Source of the DNA: Flavobacteriaceae bacterium
Lineage (GTDB): Bacteria; Bacteroidota; Bacteroidia; Flavobacteriales; Flavobacteriaceae
DNA length: 64,000 nucleotides
Reading direction: 5' to 3'
Assembly: GCA_030683815.1 (NCBI GenBank)
Contig: JAUXPJ010000014.1
Coordinates: forward strand, 62,001-126,000
How positions within the stretch are numbered: position 1 is the first letter of the stretch; each line of letters opens with the position of its first letter. Positions 48,033-56,114 of this stretch are shown here, one piece after another. Both the position numbers and the translations under genes were made by a program. The notes under the pieces are model-generated. The model saw only the letters and a program-made list of their open reading frames with translations, was not told the DNA's origin and made no database searches.

Positions 48033-48046
48033 ATGATAAATATCAT
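48033..48046. promoter_or_regulatory. FNR/CRP-type operator of the nrf operon
   Basis: ATGATAAATATCAT contains TGAT-N4-ATCA, the core of FNR/CRP-family sites (TTGAT-N4-ATCAA) with the outer bases swapped. Its centre (48039.5) is about 41-42 bases before the predicted start near 47998, the classic class II activator position. It sits upstream of the porin-nrfHA-ccs operon. Confidence 0.6.
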
Positions 48047-48063
48047 GAAATATAAGGATTTTT

Positions 48064-48495
48064 TTAGATATCCAAAAGACCTTTATTATTTTGAACTTCA
48101 GCAGAAAAATCCTCGATAGTTTTTTCTTTAAATTGATGCAAGATTTGTTCTCTAAATTTAGCAACAATAGGATGAACCGAACAAGGGTTTTCATCATTAC
48201 ACTTTGATAATCCCATAAAACAACCTTCAAAAAAATGAGGTCCATCAATAACTTCAATAATATCACAAATTGAATGATATTTATCATTTTCTGATAAATA
48301 AAATCCTCCGTTTGGTCCTTTAGTAGATGAAATTATTTGGGCTTTTGCTAATCGTTGCAATAACTTTGCAATAAAAGGTTTTGGAATCATTAAAGTATCA
48401 GCTATGATTTGGACACTTAATTTAGAACTGTCATCTGATTTTTCTGCCAAAAAAAGTACAGCTTTGATGGAATATTTACTTGCATTGGATAACAT
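48064..48495 (-). CDS. Rrf2-family Fe-S regulator
   Basis: A 143-residue Rrf2-type transcription factor. The winged helix occupies residues 1-65 (SIKAVLFLAEKS, QIIADTLMIPKPFIAKLLQRL, TKGPNGGFYLS). Three cysteines suited to bind an iron-sulfur cluster follow: Cys92, Cys99, Cys105 (C-X6-C-X5-C), as in NsrR and IscR. Members sense nitric oxide, iron-sulfur or redox state. It sits at the end of the DUF2249-like operon and beside the nrf operon, with a palindrome at 48548-48570 in its own leader. Control of nitrosative-stress genes is probable but inferred. Confidence 0.88.
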   Translation of the reverse strand: MLSNASKYSIKAVLFLAEKSDDSSKLSVQIIADTLMIPKPFIAKLLQRLAKAQIISSTKGPNGGFYLSENDKYHSICDIIEVIDGPHFFEGCFMGLSKCNDENPCSVHPIVAKFREQILHQFKEKTIEDFSAEVQNNKGLLDI

Positions 48496-48547
48496 TTGGT
48501 TGCAATTTAAGTTACGAATTTACTGAAAATGTTGAATGTATATAAAT

Positions 48548-48570
48548 TTTATAAACATTATGTTTATAAA
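48548..48570. promoter_or_regulatory. 23-bp palindrome before the Rrf2 gene
   Basis: TTTATAAACAT, one T, then ATGTTTATAAA: an 11+1+11 perfect palindrome. It lies 53 bases upstream of the Rrf2 start and just past the MIP18-family stop. No T tract follows on the minus strand, so it is not a terminator. A dimeric regulator such as Rrf2 itself is the obvious candidate to bind it. Confidence 0.6.
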
Positions 48571-48575
48571 TTAGA

Positions 48576-48893
48576 TTATTCTAATTGTTGTTTTCCTTCT
48601 TCTGTAATAAAAGAGGGATTCCAAGAAGGTTCCCACACAATGTTAATAGAACTGGAAAAAGCAGGATATTGGGCTTTTAACACTTCTGTTGCATGTTGCA
48701 TAATTACATCACCCAATGGGCATCCTTTGGAAGTTAATGTCATTTCAACTTCTATTAAATGAGTTGAGTTATTGACTTTGATATTATAAATCATTCCCAA
48801 GTCAACAATATTTACCATTAATTCCGGGTCAATTACTGATTTTAATGAATTCAATATCTGAATATCAGTTGGAGTAGAAACAATATTCGTCAT
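48576..48893 (-). CDS. MIP18/SufT-like metal-sulfur cluster assembly factor
   Basis: 105 residues of the DUF59/MIP18 family. Typical parts are DPELMVNIVDLGMIYNI, VEMTLTSKGCPLGDVI (with the conserved Cys) and IVWEPSWNPSFITEEGK. These proteins help insert or repair Fe-S clusters. It overlaps the previous gene by 4 bases (ATGA type), so it is translated together with the heme-copper-oxidase-like protein. A role in repairing clusters after nitric oxide damage is plausible but not shown. Confidence 0.9.
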   Translation of the reverse strand: MTNIVSTPTDIQILNSLKSVIDPELMVNIVDLGMIYNIKVNNSTHLIEVEMTLTSKGCPLGDVIMQHATEVLKAQYPAFSSSINIVWEPSWNPSFITEEGKQQLE

Positions 48894-50167
48894 AACAAAA
48901 TAGTTTTATGGGTAACAATTTTAATAACATTTATAAAATATAATATGGATGCAACAAAAAATATGATTGTACCAATTTGAATTATCAAAATCATGGAAAA
49001 TAAAATTCCAATTACAATAAACCAAAATCCTATAATAAAAGTAAGAAGTTGAAACTTTTGAATTTTTTCTGAATAAAGATCTTTTGGCAAAGGAGTTTTT
49101 TGCTTTCCTATTACATTTTTATATTCTTTCAGCCAAATTATAAAAGGTAATGTCTTGTATGTTAAACCCATAATCAGCATAGATATCACACCAATTAAAA
49201 GGGCAAAACCATACAACAAGGCCATTGAGGTGTTGAATTCGATAGAATTGTTCGGACTCAATAAATTTACTGCTGCTAAAATTAACGGGATAATTAAAAA
49301 TGCAATAGCCAGTACTGATTTTTTCATTCCAACATCAAGTTTTTTCTTTGCACGATTGATGTATGTTTTATAAATGAATCTAGAAAAATTTAAAACAGCG
49401 ATAATCACTAAAATAACAGCAGAAATAATTCCAATTTTTAATGAAAACAATATGCTTAAAGCTCCAATTATCAATCCTGCATTTATTGTTATGAAAGCAA
49501 TTTTTAAAGGTTTTTTGTCAGCTTCATAAGAAAGTAAAAACATGGGGAATAATCTACTCCCAACTCCCATTATCAGTTGTATGAACCATCCGAAAATTCC
49601 GATATGCGAGTGAAGTTTTAACAATTCTAAATGGGAAATACTTATGTAACTGTTTGACAAATTAATTCCAAACAGCAACCCTGCTAAAACAGTTAAAAAC
49701 AACCATCCAACAGCAGTTAAAATAAATTTTTTTTCAAGACTATTTTGAGTGGTTTTTTTGGCAGTCAATATTAGATTAACCTTAAAAATTGTAATCGCAA
49801 GGATGATAAATGTTGCTGCTAAATAAAAAATGAATCTGAAATTAAAATTCCAAAAAGCAATCACTAAAAAAATGATACCGATTGATAATAAGCTTAAAGT
49901 AAACCACCCCATTTTTTCAGAATGTAATTTAACATCTAAAATAACCGGAATCAGCTGATATAATGCTCCAATGCAAATCATCGTTATAAATCCTAAAACC
50001 AATAAATGTGTAGCAGCCAATAAAGTTGGATTAAAATAATGTTGTATCAAGATCTCAGGATTTAACATTAAAATAAAAGAAACAAGAACAATAGAAAATC
50101 CACCAATTACAAAATGTGGTGTAACTAAACTTGGATTCGGTGCTTTTTGTGTTGATGTTAAATTCAT
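48890..50167 (-). CDS. Heme-copper-oxidase-subunit-I-like membrane protein
   Basis: 425 residues with about 12 hydrophobic segments. Histidines lie in helix-end motifs reminiscent of heme-copper oxidase subunit I: TPHFVIGG, ATHLLVLGFITMICIGALYQLIP, and LKLHSHIGIFGWFIQLIMGVGSRLFPMF. It resembles NnrS-like or quinol-oxidase-I-like proteins found with nitric oxide genes, but shows no sure CuB site. It may bind heme and take part in nitric oxide resistance. It overlaps its neighbours by 4 bases on both sides. Confidence 0.6.
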   Translation of the reverse strand: MNLTSTQKAPNPSLVTPHFVIGGFSIVLVSFILMLNPEILIQHYFNPTLLAATHLLVLGFITMICIGALYQLIPVILDVKLHSEKMGWFTLSLLSIGIIFLVIAFWNFNFRFIFYLAATFIILAITIFKVNLILTAKKTTQNSLEKKFILTAVGWLFLTVLAGLLFGINLSNSYISISHLELLKLHSHIGIFGWFIQLIMGVGSRLFPMFLLSYEADKKPLKIAFITINAGLIIGALSILFSLKIGIISAVILVIIAVLNFSRFIYKTYINRAKKKLDVGMKKSVLAIAFLIIPLILAAVNLLSPNNSIEFNTSMALLYGFALLIGVISMLIMGLTYKTLPFIIWLKEYKNVIGKQKTPLPKDLYSEKIQKFQLLTFIIGFWFIVIGILFSMILIIQIGTIIFFVASILYFINVIKIVTHKTILL

Positions 50168-50442
50168 GAATTCAGAAATAAAAGTTGAAAATAATTATCT
50201 CGAATTTGAGTTATGTAAATATTCAAATTGCGATTCTCTAAATCGTTTAAAAGTATTTGTGGAATTCTGTGATGATTTACCAATAAGGCATTATAGTCTT
50301 TTAAATTTTCAAGTTCATTTACGATGGTAATCATTGGTAAAGGCATTTCCATTTCTCTTACGTCAATTTCTTTATAAACCTTATTTAAACCCTCAATGAT
50401 GATATTAAAGTCGGTATTAGAAATTATCTTTTGTGTAGTCAC
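50164..50442 (-). CDS. DUF2249-like small protein
   Basis: 92 residues. The order (I)DVREMEMPLPMITIVNELENL, then NALLVNHHRIPQILLNDLENRNL, then YFQLLFLN follows the DUF2249 / SirA-like fold: an Asp-Arg strand, a helix, a two-His HxxP segment and a final strand. Such proteins occur with nitric oxide reductases and hemerythrins. It opens the operon, has a leader with a hairpin, and overlaps the next gene by 4 bases. No Cys, so it is not a TusA-type sulfur carrier. Confidence 0.6.
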   Translation of the reverse strand: MTTQKIISNTDFNIIIEGLNKVYKEIDVREMEMPLPMITIVNELENLKDYNALLVNHHRIPQILLNDLENRNLNIYITQIRDNYFQLLFLNS

Positions 50443-50468
50443 TTAAATTAAATTAAAAAAAATTAAAA

Positions 50469-50489
50469 GAGGGTAGGTTTAATACCCTC
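50469..50489 (-). promoter_or_regulatory. Hairpin in the leader of the DUF2249-like operon
   Basis: GAGGGTA / TACCCTC, 7 bp with a 7-base loop. On the minus strand it is followed by T-rich sequence (CTTTTAATTTTTTTT) just before the start codon. It looks like a terminator placed in a 5' leader, so attenuation is possible. Confidence 0.4.
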
Positions 50490-50531
50490 AATTAAAAAAA
50501 AGAACCTAATTAAATCTTTATATTTTGTCAA

Positions 50532-50565
50532 TACACCTAATAATTAATTATACTATAATGGTGTA
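50532..50565. promoter_or_regulatory. Inverted repeat upstream of the DUF2249-like operon
   Basis: TACACC (50532-50537) and GGTGTA (50560-50565) face each other across 22 AT-rich bases. It lies downstream of a -7 type box (TAAATTTG on the minus strand, 50590-50597), within the presumed leader. Function unknown. Confidence 0.35.
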
Positions 50566-50589
50566 ATGCATTTTTGAAATAATCAACCG

Positions 50590-50597
50590 CAAATTTA
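50590..50597 (-). promoter_or_regulatory. Candidate -7 element of the DUF2249-like operon
   Basis: TAAATTTG on the minus strand about 150 bases before the first ATG. It would make a leader of about 140 bases containing the two structures above. No -33 TTG is visible. Confidence 0.35.
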
Positions 50598-50721
50598 CCA
50601 TTTAATTTTTATTAAAAGATAAAAAGACCTTAAATATGATTGTGAAATTTAACATATTTCTTGGAAATTAATTATAAGCTATTCACAATTAAATTTTATC
50701 TTCCATTTTTAAAAGAAAAAA

Positions 50722-51243
50722 ATGAAACTAAAGATATTCATATTAATTCTGGTGGTTTTTTATTCGTGTAAGTCAGAAACATCATTTGAAAGAACTCCAA
50801 TAGAAGTTGTTACTGATGATGGAGTTTCAATTGAAGTGTATGATTTTGAAAATTTTAAACCATTTATTCAACAACAAGATAATGTTATTTATGTGATTAA
50901 TTTTTGGGCTACTTGGTGTAAACCATGTGTAGAAGAGCTCCCGGCATTTATCAGTTTACAGGAGAAATATCAAGACAAGAAAGTGAAAGTATTATTGGTA
51001 AGTTTAGATTTTCCAACAAAAATTATAGAGCAGTTGATTCCTTTTATCAAAATAAAAAAATTAGCGCCGGAAGTTATATTATTAGATGATCCGGATCAAA
51101 ATACATGGATTCCGCAAATTTCCGAAAAATGGTCAGGTGCCATTCCGGCAACGCTCATCTATTATAAAGATAAGCGTGTTTTTTATGAGCAATCTTTTAC
51201 TTTTGAAACTTTAGAACAAGCCGTTTTGGCTATTAAAAAATAA
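50722..51243 (+). CDS. TlpA-like thioredoxin-fold lipoprotein
   Basis: A 173-residue lipoprotein (FYSC, Cys16) with a thioredoxin domain and the active site ATWCKPC (Cys66, Cys69). These proteins reduce disulfides in the envelope, for instance apocytochromes before heme attachment. It is co-directional with the next thioredoxin-fold gene (17-base gap), so they may share a redox pathway. Confidence 0.88.
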   Translation: MKLKIFILILVVFYSCKSETSFERTPIEVVTDDGVSIEVYDFENFKPFIQQQDNVIYVINFWATWCKPCVEELPAFISLQEKYQDKKVKVLLVSLDFPTKIIEQLIPFIKIKKLAPEVILLDDPDQNTWIPQISEKWSGAIPATLIYYKDKRVFYEQSFTFETLEQAVLAIKK

Positions 51244-51260
51244 ATTTAAATCGATAACTT

Positions 51261-51872
51261 ATGAAAACAATCAGAATTTTAACGCTTTTCACTTTTTCTA
51301 TTTTATTAGCGTCCTTTGGTTTGATGAACAACAAAGAAGGTTACAAGATTGGTGATTATGCTACCGATTTTAAATTGAAAAATGTAGATGATAAAATGGT
51401 TTCGCTATCAGATTTTAAAAAAGCAAAGGGATTTATCGTCATTTTTACTTGTAATCACTGTCCGTATTCAGTAGCTTATGAAGATCGTATTATCGATTTA
51501 GACAAAAAATACAAAGAAAAAGGATATCCGGTGATTGCCATCAATCCGAACAATCCGGCAAAAGAACCTAAAGACAGTTTTGATTTAATGAAAGTGAGAG
51601 CCAAAGAAAAAGGATTTACTTTTCCTTATTTGTTTGATGACAGACAAAAAATTTATCCACAGTATGGCGCAACAAGAACTCCGCATGTTTATTTGTTGAA
51701 AAAAGAAAAAGGAAATTTAGTAGTTTCTTATATAGGTGCCATTGATGATAATTATAAAGAAGCTTCTCAAACCAAAGTTAAATATGTAGAAGATGCTGTT
51801 GATGCTTTGCTAAAAGGCGAAAAACCTTTAACTACAGAAACCAAAGCAATTGGTTGTTCCATTAAAGTTTGA
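51261..51872 (+). CDS. Secreted peroxiredoxin/thioredoxin-like protein
   Basis: 203 residues: a hydrophobic export signal (1-20), then an AhpC/TSA-type thioredoxin fold with TCNHCPYSVAYEDRI (Cys64, Cys67) in place of the usual CxxC spacing partner. The CNHCPY motif belongs to a thioredoxin-like group common in Bacteroidota. Likely a periplasmic thiol oxidoreductase. It follows the TlpA-like gene in the same unit. Confidence 0.8.
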   Translation: MKTIRILTLFTFSILLASFGLMNNKEGYKIGDYATDFKLKNVDDKMVSLSDFKKAKGFIVIFTCNHCPYSVAYEDRIIDLDKKYKEKGYPVIAINPNNPAKEPKDSFDLMKVRAKEKGFTFPYLFDDRQKIYPQYGATRTPHVYLLKKEKGNLVVSYIGAIDDNYKEASQTKVKYVEDAVDALLKGEKPLTTETKAIGCSIKV

Positions 51873-51874
51873 TA

Positions 51875-51903
51875 AAAATGCGAAAACGTTTTAGCATTTT
51901 ATT
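51875..51903 (+). terminator. Weak terminator after the thioredoxin pair
   Basis: AAAATGC (51875-51881) pairs with GCATTTT (51894-51900), with an inner AAAACGTTTT palindrome. The T tail is short. Confidence 0.4.
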
Positions 51904-51984
51904 ATAAAAAAGAGAGGTGTAAACAGGTATTTATAGGTAATTTTACGACTTTAGAAAACAGATTTTAGTAATAATTAAAGAATT

Positions 51985-52839
51985 ATGATTTTAATTGCCG
52001 ACGGAGGATCTACCAAAGCAGATTGGATTGCGATTGACGCCACTACAAAAGAAGAATTATTTAGAGTAAGAACTATGGGGTTGAATCCGGAAATGTCCTC
52101 TTCAGATGTATTAAGAGATCGTGTATTGCATACTTTTCAATTAGTACAACACAAAGACAAAGTGTCAAAGGTATATTTTTATGGAGCAGGATGTGGTACT
52201 TCAGAAGGTATTAAAATTTTGAAAAGTGTTTTCGAATCTATTTTCACAAATGCCGATGTTCATGTAGATGAAGATATGCTGGCGGCAGTTTATGCTGCAT
52301 CGGGTAAAAATCCTGCCATTGTTTGTATCATCGGAACAGGATCTAACAGTTGTTATTTTGATGGAAAAACAATTCATCAAAATGTAGTTTCTTTAGGATA
52401 TATTTTGATGGATGAAGCTAGTGGAAATTATTTTGGAAAGCGATTAATTCGCGATTATTATTATCAAAAAATGCCACGACATATTGCTCAAAAATTTGAA
52501 TCGACCTATAATGTAGATGCAGATTTTATCAAGAAAAATCTTTACAGAGAACCTGATCCAAATGCGTATTTAGCCACTTTTGCCAAATTTATGTTAGAAA
52601 ATAAAGAGGAACCATATGTGCAAGCGTTGATGAAGAAGGGATTTGAGAAATTTTTCCAATACCGAATTTTACCTTATCAGAAAGGAGCCGAAACGCCCAT
52701 TTATTTCATCGGTTCCATTGCGCATTATTTCAGAGATATTCTAGAAAAGGTAGCCCAAAGTTATAATTTAAGGATAACCGACGTGATTCAACGCCCCATT
52801 GATAATTTAATTGAGTTCCATAAAACAAACGAAGTCTAA
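51985..52839 (+). CDS. N-acetylglucosamine kinase-like (BadF/BadG family)
   Basis: A 284-residue ASKHA-fold kinase. The phosphate-1 loop is LIADGGSTKADWIAID, the phosphate-2 loop CIIGTGSNSCYF, and a third region GSIAHYF. This layout is typical of eukaryote-like GlcNAc kinases in Bacteroidota. It would phosphorylate amino sugars recycled from peptidoglycan or glycans. It is followed by a terminator and convergent with murF. Confidence 0.85.
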   Translation: MILIADGGSTKADWIAIDATTKEELFRVRTMGLNPEMSSSDVLRDRVLHTFQLVQHKDKVSKVYFYGAGCGTSEGIKILKSVFESIFTNADVHVDEDMLAAVYAASGKNPAIVCIIGTGSNSCYFDGKTIHQNVVSLGYILMDEASGNYFGKRLIRDYYYQKMPRHIAQKFESTYNVDADFIKKNLYREPDPNAYLATFAKFMLENKEEPYVQALMKKGFEKFFQYRILPYQKGAETPIYFIGSIAHYFRDILEKVAQSYNLRITDVIQRPIDNLIEFHKTNEV

Positions 52840-52871
52840 AGTTGGTAATAAAGTTGTGTTTGATTGAAAAG

Positions 52872-52897
52872 TTGTCTCAGAAATGGGGCAATTTTTT
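52872..52897 (+). terminator. Terminator of the GlcNAc kinase gene
   Basis: TTGTCTC (52872-52878) with GGGGCAA (52885-52891), using G-T pairs, then six T. It lies in the gap between convergent genes. Confidence 0.65.
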
Positions 52898-54164
52898 ATT
52901 TTAACAATTCCAAAACACGTTCTAAAGCCATTCCTCTAGATCCTTTTATCAGAATCGTTGAGTTTTGAATTGCAGTTAAATCAAACTCCTTTTTAAATTG
53001 TTCAAAATCTGAAAATTGGAATGCTTTTTGGACTTTAACCGATGAAAAATGGGCTCCGATTAAATATACTTGATTGAAATTAAAGTCAGCAATTAGATCA
53101 GCAATTGCTTGGTGTTCTGTCAAACTTGCTGAACCCAATTCAAACATATCGCCTAAAATTATCATTTTTGAATTTCCTTCTATTTGATTAAAATTTTCTA
53201 AAGCAACTTTCATACTACTCGGATTGGCATTATAAGCATCCATAAAAATAGTGTTATTACCAATTTTCATTAACTGAGACCGATTGTTGGATGGAGCATA
53301 ATTTTCAATGGCTTTTTTGATATCTTTTTCAGGTACTTTAAAAAACATACCAATTGTAATTGCGGCGGCTATATTATTGACATTATATCGACCAATTAAT
53401 TGACTATGAATATCCAAATTATTAAACCGGATTTTAACAAAAGGATTGGCTTCTACGAGTTCAATAAAATCTGAGTTGATATCAAATGAAACTGTTTTAA
53501 TTCCTATTGATTGCGTAAATTGGATATCATCATCAAAATTCACAAATGCCAACCCGTTAGTTTTTCTTAAAAAATCATATAATTCAGATTTACCTTTTAT
53601 AACACCTTCTACACTGCCAAAACCTTCTAAATGGGCTTTCCCAAAATTGGTGATATAGCCAAAATTTGGTTCAGCAATTGAGCATAAAAATTCAATTTCT
53701 TTTTGATGATTAGCTCCCATTTCAACAATGGCAATTTCAGTATCTTTTCTGATTGAAAGTAAAGTTAACGGAACTCCAATATGATTATTTAAGTTTCCTT
53801 TTGTAGCAATTGTGTTGAATTTTTTTGATAAAACTGCGTTGATTAATTCTTTGGTGGTCGTTTTTCCATTACTGCCGGTCAGTGAAATTATTGGTGTATT
53901 TAACAAATTTCGATGATAATTGGCGAGTTGTTGTAATGAATTTAAAACATCATCAACTAAAATAATATTGAGGTTTGATGGGAATAAATCTTCATCAACA
54001 ACAGCAAAAGATGCTCCTTTTTTAAGCGCTTCTTCAGCAAATAAATTTCCATTAAAATTTTCACCTTTTAAAGCAAAGAAAATACTCTTTTTTCTAATGG
54101 TACGCGTGTCAGTATCTATAATTGGATTTGCTAAAAAAAGTTGATAAAGTTGTTGAATTTCCAT
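52896..54164 (-). CDS. murF: UDP-MurNAc-tripeptide-D-alanyl-D-alanine ligase
   Basis: It adds D-Ala-D-Ala to the peptidoglycan precursor in the cytoplasm. 422 residues: N-terminal UDP-binding domain, ATP loop LTGSNGKTTTKEL, carbamylated-Lys/metal region IGVPLTLLS ... IVEMGANHQKEI, and C-terminal DAYNANPSSMKVALENF and ILGDMFELG. I start it at MEIQQLYQLF (54164), 10 bases from a hairpin, rather than at 54188. The gene follows gldJ on the same strand. Confidence 0.95.
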   Translation of the reverse strand: MEIQQLYQLFLANPIIDTDTRTIRKKSIFFALKGENFNGNLFAEEALKKGASFAVVDEDLFPSNLNIILVDDVLNSLQQLANYHRNLLNTPIISLTGSNGKTTTKELINAVLSKKFNTIATKGNLNNHIGVPLTLLSIRKDTEIAIVEMGANHQKEIEFLCSIAEPNFGYITNFGKAHLEGFGSVEGVIKGKSELYDFLRKTNGLAFVNFDDDIQFTQSIGIKTVSFDINSDFIELVEANPFVKIRFNNLDIHSQLIGRYNVNNIAAAITIGMFFKVPEKDIKKAIENYAPSNNRSQLMKIGNNTIFMDAYNANPSSMKVALENFNQIEGNSKMIILGDMFELGSASLTEHQAIADLIADFNFNQVYLIGAHFSSVKVQKAFQFSDFEQFKKEFDLTAIQNSTILIKGSRGMALERVLELLK

Positions 54165-54173
54165 GAGCTGGTT

Positions 54174-54208
54174 ATAAAAAAACCCCAATGATTATTCCCA
54201 TTGAGGTT
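54174..54208 (-). terminator. Terminator between gldJ and murF
   Basis: AACCCCAATG (54181-54190) pairs with CATTGAGGTT (54199-54208) with one mismatch, and T residues follow on the minus strand. It comes only about 10 bases before the murF start, so murF would need leaky read-through or a promoter inside gldJ. Confidence 0.7.
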
Positions 54209-54229
54209 GGTGTTTTTAAAATATCAGTA

Positions 54230-55921
54230 TTACAATTTGATGTTAAATGGTTTTCTTCTTTTATGAGTCATCGGACCTAATTTATCCATAGCACATCTAA
54301 AACCAATGTAACTGGATGCCATATATTCTGGTAAATAACGGCGTTGTGCAGGATCTAACCAATATTCTCTATCTTGCCAAGACCCTCCTTTAAAAACTCT
54401 AGCTTGATCACTAATTAATGTATTACGAAGTTCTTTATCGTATTCTTGTTGCACATTTCCGTCTTCACCCGTTAATTTTGGAATTATTGGAGCATTGTAC
54501 ATACGAGATTGAACAGGATCTATTTGGTCAGTGTCTTTATTGTAAAATTTTGTAGAAGCTAAATCGCCATCTTTTGAATCTTTATTATAAGCTTTTGTAT
54601 AATTATTTCGCATAAAAGCATCTGTATCTGTAATTGGAATGTACTTAATGCTGCCTGGGAGTTCTCTTGGTATGATTTTTCCATTGTCAAGAGTGTCATA
54701 AACCATATTGTTATAATCAACCACAACAACTTTACCTTCTTGATTTATAAGTCGTTTGTTGAAGGTATTTCCACGGAAGTAGTTAAAATCATTCGCATCA
54801 TTATCAATAATCGGACGGTAAACATCTTGAACCCATTCTGCAACGTTTCCAGACATATCATATAAACCAAATGAATTTGGTGCGTATGATTTTACTCTGA
54901 TAGTGATATCGGCACCGTCATTGCTCCAACCGGCAATACCACTATAATCACCTTTTCCTTGTTTAAAATTGGCCAATTGATCTCCTTGGTATTTGCGTGA
55001 TTTGTTTCGGGTATATTTTCCTTCCCAAGCGTATTTTTTACGACCTCTTATGTTATTGTATTCGCGGTTTTCAACGGTTGCTTTTGCGGCATATTCCCAC
55101 TCTGCTTCTGTTGGAAGTCTAAAATCGGGCAGCATAATACCGTCAGAAACTTTTATATGTCTACCTGTAAAACTTCCTTTTTCCGGGCGTGTTGCTCCTT
55201 TTACTTTGGGTTTTACTTCTTTTAATCCTTTTTTATAAATAGATTCGTCTCCTTCGTATAATAAAGTAGGACTTGTTTTATAAGCAGCCGCATCAAAACG
55301 GTTTTTACCATCTGCTTGTTTTTCAGGATCACGATACAAGTTTTTAAGTACTCCTTTTTGAATTAATATTTTTTCGTTTACAACATCTGTTCTCCACTTA
55401 CAATATTGATTTGCTTGAATCCAACTAACTCCAACAACAGGATAATCAGCATATGCAGGGTGACGTAAATAATTTTCAGTCAACAATTCATTGGCGCCCA
55501 GTGTATTTCTCCAAACCAAAGTATCTGGTAATGCAGCGCTGTAAATATATTTGTAGTTTGTTTCAGATGGTGGGAAAACACGTTCAAGCCAATCTAAATA
55601 GAATAAGTATTCTGAGTTGGTAACCTCGGTCTCATCTAAATAAAAAGAGCGAATCTGAATTTTAGATGGAGTAGTATTCCAATCAAAAAGGACATCATCC
55701 TGTACATGTCCCATGGTAAATGCTCCGCCTTCAATTAAAACCATTCCGGGAGGTGCTTTTTCACCTTTATAATCATCGTTTTTTGAAAAACCAGCAGCTT
55801 GCATGTCTTTTGAGTTCCATCCGGTTAGCGACGATCCTTCTTTTGAACGCTTACCGCAGCTAGCTAAAAGAAAGATAATTGACAATATAAACAGGAGTCT
55901 AATTCCTAAAATTTTCTTCAT
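54230..55921 (-). CDS. gldJ: Gliding-motility / type IX secretion lipoprotein GldJ
   Basis: An outer-membrane-associated lipoprotein needed for gliding and for stability of other T9SS proteins in flavobacteria. 563 residues from MKKILGIRLLF (55921); the longer frame adds 21 residues without a signal. The lipobox is LLASC. The body is a formylglycine-generating-enzyme/sulfatase-modifying fold (APPGMVLIEGGAFTMGHVQDD, DETEVTNSEYLFYL, RLPTEAEWEYAAK, VFKGGSWQDREYW, YIGFRCAMD). The order murF-gldJ-porU-porV is the usual one. It is divergent from porU. Confidence 0.93.
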   Translation of the reverse strand: MKKILGIRLLFILSIIFLLASCGKRSKEGSSLTGWNSKDMQAAGFSKNDDYKGEKAPPGMVLIEGGAFTMGHVQDDVLFDWNTTPSKIQIRSFYLDETEVTNSEYLFYLDWLERVFPPSETNYKYIYSAALPDTLVWRNTLGANELLTENYLRHPAYADYPVVGVSWIQANQYCKWRTDVVNEKILIQKGVLKNLYRDPEKQADGKNRFDAAAYKTSPTLLYEGDESIYKKGLKEVKPKVKGATRPEKGSFTGRHIKVSDGIMLPDFRLPTEAEWEYAAKATVENREYNNIRGRKKYAWEGKYTRNKSRKYQGDQLANFKQGKGDYSGIAGWSNDGADITIRVKSYAPNSFGLYDMSGNVAEWVQDVYRPIIDNDANDFNYFRGNTFNKRLINQEGKVVVVDYNNMVYDTLDNGKIIPRELPGSIKYIPITDTDAFMRNNYTKAYNKDSKDGDLASTKFYNKDTDQIDPVQSRMYNAPIIPKLTGEDGNVQQEYDKELRNTLISDQARVFKGGSWQDREYWLDPAQRRYLPEYMASSYIGFRCAMDKLGPMTHKRRKPFNIKL

Positions 55922-56114
55922 ATAAACCATTATTAATAGGGTTTTAATCGTGTTGCAATTTACAATATAATTATTTTTAAACAAGTAAATATAATTAAAA
56001 AGTAGCTATTTCATTACCGTTTCACCATTATAACGATTGATTTTTTTCTTTATTATACGTAACCTTGCATTATCAACTAAAATAAGCGAATATTTTATTC
56101 GTTATAACAGGTAT

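Noticed and set aside
47985-48287. Minus-strand ORF of 100 codons overlapping the Rrf2 gene
   Set aside because: It lies out of frame with the well-supported Rrf2 regulator, and its composition (I, L, K runs) is that of AT-rich antiframe sequence. The overlapping Rrf2 frame explains it.
56037-56114. Longer N-terminus for PorU
   Set aside because: The extra 26 residues precede a normal signal peptide that starts at 56115, so they are most likely not translated.
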